Assembly: GCA_016781705.1 (NCBI GenBank)
Contig: JADDPV010000206.1
Span: 1-6,604 of the forward strand
DNA length: 6,604 bases
Direction: 5' to 3'
Source: Rubrobacter sp.
GTDB taxonomy: Bacteria > Actinomycetota > Rubrobacteria > Rubrobacterales > Rubrobacteraceae
Below are positions 1 to 5,317 of the stretch, in pieces. Below the pieces are notes generated by a model that was not told the origin of the DNA, searched no databases, and saw only the letters and a list, made by a program, of their open reading frames with translations. A program made the translations under genes and the position numbers. How positions within the stretch are numbered: position 1 is the stretch's first letter; every line of letters starts with the position of its first letter.

Positions 1-171
1 GCAGCTTGAGTCTCTTCGGCATACGCACAGTCTACAACCGGAAACCGTATCACTTATCGCTATAACCTTACACAGGTAAAGGTGTGCTTCCCGCTTACTT
101 GAGGGGTTTCTTTCGGGCCGAAGGAGGCTGAAGGGGCGGGGTTTTTGCTTAAGATTATCCGGGGATTCAAT

Positions 172-333
172 GCCTGCAGGTAGGCCCTTCGGAGTATTTC
201 CGGGAAGGCGTAGAGCGGGTCGAGAAGGTCTCGATGCCGGGACCTTCGAAGTATTGAAAGCAGGCAGGTGCTTGCCTGCGATGACGATCGCCGGAGCTTT
301 TGCGGTTCGTCGTCGGGCTTCTGGCGCCGGAAG
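172..333. repeat. Cluster of inverted repeats (potential RNA hairpins)
   Basis: Five self-complementary segments follow one another in about 160 bases. At 172-185 GCCT pairs with AGGC. At 186-208 CCTTCGGA pairs with TCCG and AAGG around a GTATT loop, giving about 8 bp with a small bulge. At 224-247 GAAGGTC pairs with GACCTTC, giving 7 bp with a 10-nt loop. At 260-279 GCAGGCA pairs with TGCCTGC, giving 7 bp with a 6-nt loop. At 318-333 CTTCTGGC faces GCCGGAAG with one G-T wobble. Two of them also share an imperfect direct copy, CCTTCGGAGTATT at 186 and CCTTCGAAGTATT at 243. The pairings are read directly from the sequence. Whether they form a 3'-end structure, a small RNA or nothing is unknown, and G+C-rich DNA yields some such matches by chance. 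Confidence 0.5.
260..279 (-). terminator. Candidate terminator hairpin after the minus-strand genes
   Basis: On the minus strand this reads GCAGGCA, loop AGCACC, TGCCTGC: a perfect 7-bp G+C-rich stem, followed at once by TTTCAATACTT. It lies about 135 nt downstream of the PIN stop codon, in the right orientation to end the operon transcript. The U-tract is short and interrupted, so this may be a weak or factor-assisted terminator, or simply an RNA-stabilising hairpin. Confidence 0.3.
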
Positions 334-414
334 TTCGGGTTCGACCGCTGTCGCATCGTTTCTGCTGTTTCGGCCCGCTCCGTCTCCGGTTTTGTGAGTC
401 TGGAGTGGCGCCCC

Positions 415-960
415 TCATCGCCTGGGATCCTGCCCGGTCCTTAGGTAGAAATCCAGCTGAGAGCTGGTCAGCGCCGGCGGGCGACGTCCCCTGCTCTTCA
501 ACGCCTCGTAGTTTTCCCAAGCCTCCTCCGACGAGGTAAGCCCTGCGGCGAAGGCGCGGTGCATAAGGAAGAGCGTTCCGCGTACCGAGAGGCCGTACCT
601 CCGCCCGAGCCCCACGGCGTGGGAGTCGTTGCTGAGGATGATGGAGCCGGGCCTGGCCATCAGAGCGACGTGTACCAGGCTGGCCTCGCCGGCGGCACCG
701 CCCGCCGCCGCTCTTTGCCGCCCCGTTATGGCTATCTGGTCTCGTTCAATCCTGGGAAGTAGCCGGGCGTCCACGGGGTCGATCTCCAGGAAAGGGAACA
801 GGCGGCCGACGAACCCTCCCGTTTCGCCGAGAGGATCCTCAAACTCTCGGTCCACGAACGCCGTGGTCCACCCCTCGCCTTCGAGCACACGCGCGAGGAT
901 GGGCTCCATGCCCAGCAGTCGGACGTCTATGAGCACGTTGGTGTCGATCCCTGCCAGCAC
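415..960 (-). CDS. PIN-domain ribonuclease-like protein (probable toxin)
   Basis: The 181-residue product has a PIN (PilT N-terminus) layout, a fold of metal-dependent endoribonucleases typical of VapC-type toxins. An N-terminal beta strand ends in the hallmark IDTNVLID with Asp6. An acidic cluster lies at Glu39/Asp42, then Glu92 in GEASLVHVAL, then a late strand IILSNDSHAV with Asp112. These are the four acidic positions expected to hold the divalent metal. The C-terminal ~40 residues form a helical, Arg-rich extension beyond a minimal PIN domain. The start is GTG and directly follows the TAA of the upstream HTH-peptidase gene with no spacer. No Shine-Dalgarno is visible, so translation probably depends on coupling (termination-reinitiation). 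The next in-frame Met (residue 18) would remove Asp6, which supports the GTG. The expected role is RNA cleavage held in check by the upstream partner; the RNA target cannot be read from sequence. Confidence 0.88.
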   Translation of the reverse strand: MLAGIDTNVLIDVRLLGMEPILARVLEGEGWTTAFVDREFEDPLGETGGFVGRLFPFLEIDPVDARLLPRIERDQIAITGRQRAAAGGAAGEASLVHVALMARPGSIILSNDSHAVGLGRRYGLSVRGTLFLMHRAFAAGLTSSEEAWENYEALKSRGRRPPALTSSQLDFYLRTGQDPRR

Positions 961-2148
961 TTACAGCGGGGCTTCGGCCGCCCCCAGGCGGATGCCGGAC
1001 TCGGCCACCCAGCGGTAGGTTCCCTCAGGCGAGAGGTGCAGCATGCCGGCGGCCCCATCCACGGAGATGGCCCCTGCTTCGAGTGCGCGGGCCACGCGTG
1101 CCCTCATGGACGGCCCGACCTCGGTTACGCCCCGGTCGGAGTCCCGCGTAGCGAGCGAGAGCCCCAGACGTACCCTGGCTTGGAGCAGACCTTCCCGGTC
1201 CTCGACCATGCCCCTGACGGCCTCCCTGGTATCCCCGCCTATGATCCGGGCGAGGCCGAGGTTGACCAGCCTGTAGGCTGCCGCCTCCTCGCTGACGCCG
1301 AAGGAGTCCGCAAGCCACACGATCCAACCCACCGGGTCGTTCTCGCCGAGCCGTTTCCTGAGGCGGTCCACCGCCCCCCGGACGCCACTCTTTGGCATCA
1401 AGAGTCCGGCCGCGAAGGCGTTGGCCTCCCGTTCCTGCGGCGCCCGCTCATTCAGGGTCTCGTCGATCACTACCTGCCCACCGCGCAGGTGTCCCATGAC
1501 AAGGTGCCCCAACTCGTGGGCTACGGTGAACCGCCGACGGACGCGACTCTTGTCGCTGTTTATAAGGATGTAGGCGGCGCCGGTCTCGGGGTCTATGGCG
1601 GAGCACCCGTCCGGCGCCCCCGTGTCGCCGAGGGGTAGCCGCGCGACGACCACCCCCACCTCGTCCGCGAGCATAGCGAGGTCCGGTATCGGGGAGTCGC
1701 CGAGCTCATAGCGCTCGCGGAAAAGCTCCGCGGCCTGATACCCGCGCTCGTAGTCCGGCAGGTCGTGCGGTATTTCCGAGGCCAGCGGCTCCCAAGCGCC
1801 GCCCGTGTCCCCCTCACCCTCCCGCAACCATCGGTCGTCGGAGACCACGCGCTGCATCTGGCGCTTCATCGCTTCCATCTTGGGGTTGAGCGCCTCGACG
1901 GAGCGCATGGCGATCTCGAGCGGAACCTGCCCTTCGGACAAGGGGTCTGCCAGCAGGTCCTCCACGGCGACGCCGTACAGGGAGGCGAGGCGTTTCAGCT
2001 CTAGCGCCCCCACCCCCCGCCTCCCGCGCTCCATCTTCGCTACGGCCGTGTCGTCCAAACCCAAGGCACGACCCGCTTCCTCTTGCGTCAACCTGGCACG
2101 CTCTCGTGCTCGGCGCAGCCTCTTGCCCAGTTCTTCTTGCGTCATCAT
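961..2148 (-). CDS. XRE-family HTH fused to ImmA/IrrE (M78) metallopeptidase
   Basis: This 395-residue protein has an N-terminal Cro/C1-type helix-turn-helix (about residues 5-66; TQEEAGRALGLDDTAVAKME is the turn region). A linker of roughly 65 residues follows, then an ImmA/IrrE-type zinc peptidase domain (about 138-305). The zinc site is HELGH at residues 211-215, and Glu241 in REANAFAAGLLMP is the likely third ligand. The C-terminal segment (about 343-390) looks helical and HTH-like. Proteins of this family sense stress or phage signals and relieve repression by proteolysis: ImmA cleaves the ImmR repressor, and CapP cleaves CapH in some CBASS loci. Here DNA-binding and protease parts share one chain. 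An AAAGGAG site lies 9 nt before the first ATG; a second in-frame ATG follows immediately. The gene starts 48 nt after the membrane-protein gene and abuts the PIN gene in the same frame. It probably regulates or neutralises the PIN protein, and possibly the upstream operon (inference). Confidence 0.95.
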   Translation of the reverse strand: MMTQEELGKRLRRARERARLTQEEAGRALGLDDTAVAKMERGRRGVGALELKRLASLYGVAVEDLLADPLSEGQVPLEIAMRSVEALNPKMEAMKRQMQRVVSDDRWLREGEGDTGGAWEPLASEIPHDLPDYERGYQAAELFRERYELGDSPIPDLAMLADEVGVVVARLPLGDTGAPDGCSAIDPETGAAYILINSDKSRVRRRFTVAHELGHLVMGHLRGGQVVIDETLNERAPQEREANAFAAGLLMPKSGVRGAVDRLRKRLGENDPVGWIVWLADSFGVSEEAAAYRLVNLGLARIIGGDTREAVRGMVEDREGLLQARVRLGLSLATRDSDRGVTEVGPSMRARVARALEAGAISVDGAAGMLHLSPEGTYRWVAESGIRLGAAEAPL

Positions 2149-2196
2149 CGCTCGGTTCTCCTTTCCCCGTGGCCAAATCTGGTGTATCCGATATTG
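2149..2196 (-). promoter_or_regulatory. 48-nt spacer with short inverted repeat, possible operator
   Basis: This is the only real gap inside the gene cluster. It holds TATC-C-GATA (2185-2193), a 9-nt inverted repeat just ahead of the HTH-peptidase gene, and that gene's Shine-Dalgarno (2158-2164). XRE-family proteins often bind short palindromes near their own start, so autoregulation here is plausible. I see no convincing -35/-10 pair: GATACA could be a -10 but lacks a good -35. The repeat is short enough to be chance. Confidence 0.25.
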
Positions 2197-2934
2197 CTAA
2201 CGCGCTTCGCCGTCCGAGTGCGCCAGGAAAGAACCCAACATGCTCTTGGCGTACCGGTCAGCGGCCTTCTCGGTAAACCGAGGCAATAGGTACCAGCCGG
2301 AGACAAGAGCGATCACGACAAACGCCACCGATGACACGAACCCTGCCACGAAGAAGCCGTTCTTCTCGTGGAAGTACCAGAAACCGGCGCAGACCAGGGC
2401 GCCTAGCACGGGCGAGGCCACCCACAAAACCCGGCCGCCCAACAGGTTCCGGCAAAAGCCGTACTCGGCGTTGTGCCTGCTCCAAAGGCCGTCGGTGTCT
2501 TCCCGGCGCATGACCTCTCTCACTCGATCTACGGCCTGCTCGATACGCTCGTCTGCCTCTTCCGGAGCCTTTTCCTCTTCTTTCTCGGAAAGCAGCGTGA
2601 CGCCCGAGACCTGCTGCGCCCTCGCGCGCATGCGGCGCTTCGTCTCACGGTCGAGCGTTCGGTCGCGCCAGCGCAACATTCGGGTCGTGGGCGCCCCGCC
2701 CCATTTGACCCAGAGCTCGTCTTGTTTCTCCTTGCCGAGGTGCTGCGGCCAGAAAGAGAAGGCGTAGGACACGATCAGGGCCAGCACCGCGACGCCACCC
2801 AAGCTGCCGAGCGAGGCGGGTACGGCGCCGAACAGGCCGAGAACAACGAACAACAGCGCCAAGATAAGGGGCAAGAGCATGACGAAGGTTGGGGCTATCC
2901 TTGCCCGGATTTCGTATTGATCCAGCCAATCCAT
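2197..2934 (-). CDS. Four-helix (2+2 TM) membrane protein of unknown function, candidate effector
   Basis: This 245-residue protein has two hydrophobic helices near the N-terminus (about 15-37 and 44-62) and two near the C-terminus (about 167-188 and 193-217). Between them lies a charged stretch of about 100 residues that should be cytoplasmic. That stretch holds KWGGAPTTRMLRWRD (77-91), a Glu/Arg-rich likely coiled coil (about 115-145) and NAEYGFCRNLLGGR (155-168), just before TM3. The two compact motifs look like conserved family signatures rather than generic loop. I see no catalytic motif and no cleavable signal peptide. The start at 2934 is preferred over an ATG 48 nt upstream, because AAGGAGG sits 8 nt before it and the longer form adds a polar stretch lying inside the previous gene. 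By position it is the third gene of the E2-E1-JAB operon. Small multi-TM proteins are common membrane-disrupting effectors in CBASS-like systems, for example the S-4TM and SLATT types. Membership in either is unproven. Confidence 0.85.
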   Translation of the reverse strand: MDWLDQYEIRARIAPTFVMLLPLILALLFVVLGLFGAVPASLGSLGGVAVLALIVSYAFSFWPQHLGKEKQDELWVKWGGAPTTRMLRWRDRTLDRETKRRMRARAQQVSGVTLLSEKEEEKAPEEADERIEQAVDRVREVMRREDTDGLWSRHNAEYGFCRNLLGGRVLWVASPVLGALVCAGFWYFHEKNGFFVAGFVSSVAFVVIALVSGWYLLPRFTEKAADRYAKSMLGSFLAHSDGEAR

Positions 2935-2942
2935 TGAAGGAC

Positions 2943-2949
2943 CCTCCTT
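2943..2949 (-). promoter_or_regulatory. Shine-Dalgarno of the membrane-protein gene, overlapping the upstream stop
   Basis: On the minus strand AAGGAGG lies 8 nt before the ATG at 2934 and shares bases with the TAA stop (2948-2950) of the E2-E1-JAB gene. It decides the start of the membrane-protein gene and implies that ribosomes ending on the fusion can reinitiate on it. Confidence 0.8.
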
Positions 2950-5317
2950 ACTCCGGGAAGACGTACGGGTGCAGCCCCCCATCCGTGGCTACGAGCAGGT
3001 GTGCCGGCAGGGGAACACCGCCGAGGTCGCGCTGGAGGTCGGCGGCCGTCCGCTCGTCCGTGCGGCTGAGTCCCGGGCCACCCCCAGGGTGGCTGTGCCA
3101 GTCCCCAACATAGTGCAAGATGCCGCCTGTGCGCTCCGCGATGCGGGAGAGTTCCTCAGGGACCTCCGCGACGCCCCTGACGAACCGCCCGGGGCCGCCG
3201 ACGCTGTCCGGCGGGGCGGGCAGGGCGCGGGTGACGTACACCGTCTTGGTCTTCTGGCTCACGAACCCGACCAACAGCCCCCCGGTCTCGGCGGGCGCGG
3301 CCTCTTCGAGCAGAGCGAGAAGGTCCCGCTCCAGGCCACCCTTGAGCCGGACCTCCCACTCGGGGTTGTTCTTGGCCCGTAGGACGCTGACGGGGGGCAC
3401 GGCGCACCAGCCGACGCTCGCGGAGGGGACGCCGCCGGACCCGAGCCTGCTGATCTGGATGACGCCTCCCTCGGCTCCCGCGCCCTTGGTGACGGCATGC
3501 CTGAAGCCCCTGGAGAACGCCGCTGCGTGCAGCGAGACGTCCTCGTCGGCGAGCCTCATCGTCTCCGAGCTGCAACTGAGCCCGACGTCTATCTCCTCCA
3601 GCACGGCTCCGAAGTCCCGTTCCCGCCGCTTTCGGTTCTCGCGCAGCCACCGGGATAGATCCTCATCTTCGACCGCCGCGTCGAAGAGTGCCGCCCTCAG
3701 GTCGTCCAACCGCGGGTTACGGCCGGAGCCCTCCACGGTCAGGAAACCAAGCCGGCCCTCGGCGGCGATCTCGACCCTGCAGCAGGAGAGGCCCTCCGGG
3801 AGTTCGGCTTGGGAGACGGCGTCCAGCAGCGCGGAGGAGGCGGTCGCGTCGATCAACCAGGAGTGCTCGTTGAGGATGCTCTTCCGATCGCCCTGCAGTA
3901 CGGAGAGCGCCGAGCCGTTTACCGCCACCAGTTCGGTACCGTCGTCGGCGTAGAACATACCTTCGATACTCTCCTTCAGCGCTTGCGCCTTGTTCTTACC
4001 CACGCCCTCGAAGGAGAGCCCATGGCGCACCGTGTTGTGCGGTGAGAGCGGGGCCTCGTCCACGAAGGTCATCCTCCCCTGTCCACTCCTGGCCAGGTGG
4101 AGGACAAGCTTCGAGCCCACTGCACCGCAACCGAAGAAAAGCAGCTTGCCGAGATCGGCGTCCAGGGCTTGGGAGGAGATCTCCCTGGCGGTCTTCAGCG
4201 TGAGTGGGGTGCGGTGCCCGAGGCGCGCCACCCCGGCCTTTGTGCTCCAGCTCCCGTTGTCGGGCCGGATCCTGTCCCCTGCCCTCACGACGAAGTCGAG
4301 CAGCTCGAGCGTCGTGTTCGTGCCTATGAGCCTCCTCGGCCTGGGGATCGCCAACGTGACCGGCACCCACGTCGCTTCCTGAACGCCCTTCGGACCCGTG
4401 GTGAACCGTAGCTGTTTGGAAACGTGCTCGTCGACACCGCGCCTGAGCGGCAGGCCAATACCCTTCGCCCAAGCCAAGAGGGACGACAGCCGATCGGGCA
4501 GTTCCGCGAAGTACTCGCCGCACACGCGGTTTTGCGGAGGCCACGCAAAGATACCGATTAGCCTGTCCTCCCACCGCGAGCCCCGGTTGTTGATACCGTT
4601 GGCTAGGCGGGTCAGTTCGTCCTGGGGCGGGAGCAGCACTTCGAGGGGCAGCGGGGCGACGAGGCGCAATGCACCTGCGTCCGCGCCCGCCCTGGGGTCG
4701 TCTGGGTCCCGCAGGTATTCGTGCCAGAGGAAGGCGAATCCGCCCTCGCCGCTCTCACGCCACCGCTCTTCGACGAAGCCTGTCAGCACTGCAGGATCGT
4801 AGACGGCGAACCCTACCACGGGGCTCGCCCTCGTGGGCTCGAAGCCATCCTCCTCGCGCATGAGGTTGTCCATCGCCGCGTCACGCAACCACCCTCGCAC
4901 CCGCTCGACGAACTCCACGATCGAGTGCTCGGCGAACCAGTCGTCGAGACTCCCCCGATGCAGGCAGAAGTTGGCCGCAGCACCGGGTGGCCCGGGGTTC
5001 AGGTGCGAGAGGCGCGCGCCAGGGAAATCGCGGCGGTCCGAAAAGACAGCGGGGGCCTTGTACGGGTAAAGTCGGCGGTCGAGGACCAGGAGGACGGGTT
5101 CCGTCTCGCGGACGTCCACCCCGCCAACCGGCCCCCTGCTCGGCAGGTCCACCGCCACGTTAAGGGGCAATGCCACCCGCCCTTCGTCGCCCAGGGGCTC
5201 GACGGCTTCCCCCGGGTAGGCCTCCCTCAGCTCCGAGATCGCGCAGCGTACCTCCGGTTCGAGGTGCTCCTCGTCGATCCGGTCGAATTCGGAGGAGAAG
5301 AGGCTAGTGCTAGCCAT
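2948..5317 (-). CDS. E2-E1-JAB fusion: ubiquitin-like conjugating, activating and deconjugating enzyme
   Basis: This 789-residue protein joins three domains. An E2/UBC-like domain (about 20-155) shows RRLYPYKAPAVF, like the YPxxxP strand of E2s, then HLNP and NFCLHRG with candidate thioester Cys118, then W127 and a C-terminal helix pair. A region of about 200 residues (165-375) is unassigned. An E1/ThiF domain (about 385-645) has the ATP loop FFGCGAVGSK (395-403), Asp420, NTVRH (Asn428, Arg431), GKNK with Lys443, and IDATAS with Asp490. Cys582 in LSCSSET is the best candidate E1 cysteine; no zinc CxxC pairs are seen. A JAB/JAMM isopeptidase (about 655-787) has Glu677 in AETGGLLVG and a complete HxHx7SxxD (His741, His743, Ser751, Asp754). 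Expected work in the cytoplasm: adenylate a C-terminal glycine, pass it E1 to E2 to target, and remove it again. The ATG overlaps the MBL stop (ATGGCTAG), with GAGGA just upstream. In CBASS the same activities are split between Cap2 (E2-E1) and Cap3 (JAB). Confidence 0.94.
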   Translation of the reverse strand: MASTSLFSSEFDRIDEEHLEPEVRCAISELREAYPGEAVEPLGDEGRVALPLNVAVDLPSRGPVGGVDVRETEPVLLVLDRRLYPYKAPAVFSDRRDFPGARLSHLNPGPPGAAANFCLHRGSLDDWFAEHSIVEFVERVRGWLRDAAMDNLMREEDGFEPTRASPVVGFAVYDPAVLTGFVEERWRESGEGGFAFLWHEYLRDPDDPRAGADAGALRLVAPLPLEVLLPPQDELTRLANGINNRGSRWEDRLIGIFAWPPQNRVCGEYFAELPDRLSSLLAWAKGIGLPLRRGVDEHVSKQLRFTTGPKGVQEATWVPVTLAIPRPRRLIGTNTTLELLDFVVRAGDRIRPDNGSWSTKAGVARLGHRTPLTLKTAREISSQALDADLGKLLFFGCGAVGSKLVLHLARSGQGRMTFVDEAPLSPHNTVRHGLSFEGVGKNKAQALKESIEGMFYADDGTELVAVNGSALSVLQGDRKSILNEHSWLIDATASSALLDAVSQAELPEGLSCCRVEIAAEGRLGFLTVEGSGRNPRLDDLRAALFDAAVEDEDLSRWLRENRKRRERDFGAVLEEIDVGLSCSSETMRLADEDVSLHAAAFSRGFRHAVTKGAGAEGGVIQISRLGSGGVPSASVGWCAVPPVSVLRAKNNPEWEVRLKGGLERDLLALLEEAAPAETGGLLVGFVSQKTKTVYVTRALPAPPDSVGGPGRFVRGVAEVPEELSRIAERTGGILHYVGDWHSHPGGGPGLSRTDERTAADLQRDLGGVPLPAHLLVATDGGLHPYVFPE

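Larger units (their letters stand above)
1..414. other. Non-coding end of the window, no gene supported
   Basis: This stretch lies downstream of the PIN gene's TGA stop. Short open frames exist on both strands (for example 60-356 minus, 167-520 minus and 170-397 plus). Their translations are Arg/Ser/Pro-rich, match no fold I know, overlap each other, and two of them run into the PIN gene, so I do not call them genes. The first ~170 bases look less G+C-rich than the coding part. Bases 170-335 carry several inverted repeats (listed separately). I see no tRNA, rRNA, transposase remnant or CRISPR repeat. It is probably the 3' untranslated and intergenic region after the operon, with the next gene outside the window. 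Confidence 0.6.

Noticed and set aside
335..355. GGTTCGAC word resembling a tRNA T-loop
   Set aside because: The flanking bases do not pair into a 5-bp T stem, and no acceptor or anticodon arm can be drawn around it.
60..356. 98-residue open frame on the minus strand
   Set aside because: Its Arg/Ser-rich composition, lack of a recognisable fold and overlap with several hairpins point to chance.
167..520. 117-residue open frame on the minus strand
   Set aside because: It runs over the end of the PIN gene in another frame, with low-complexity composition and no start signal I can support.
2935..2982. N-terminally extended form of the membrane protein starting at 2982
   Set aside because: The extra 16 residues are polar, lie inside the E2-E1-JAB gene, and lack a ribosome site. 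AAGGAGG sits 8 nt before the ATG at 2934.
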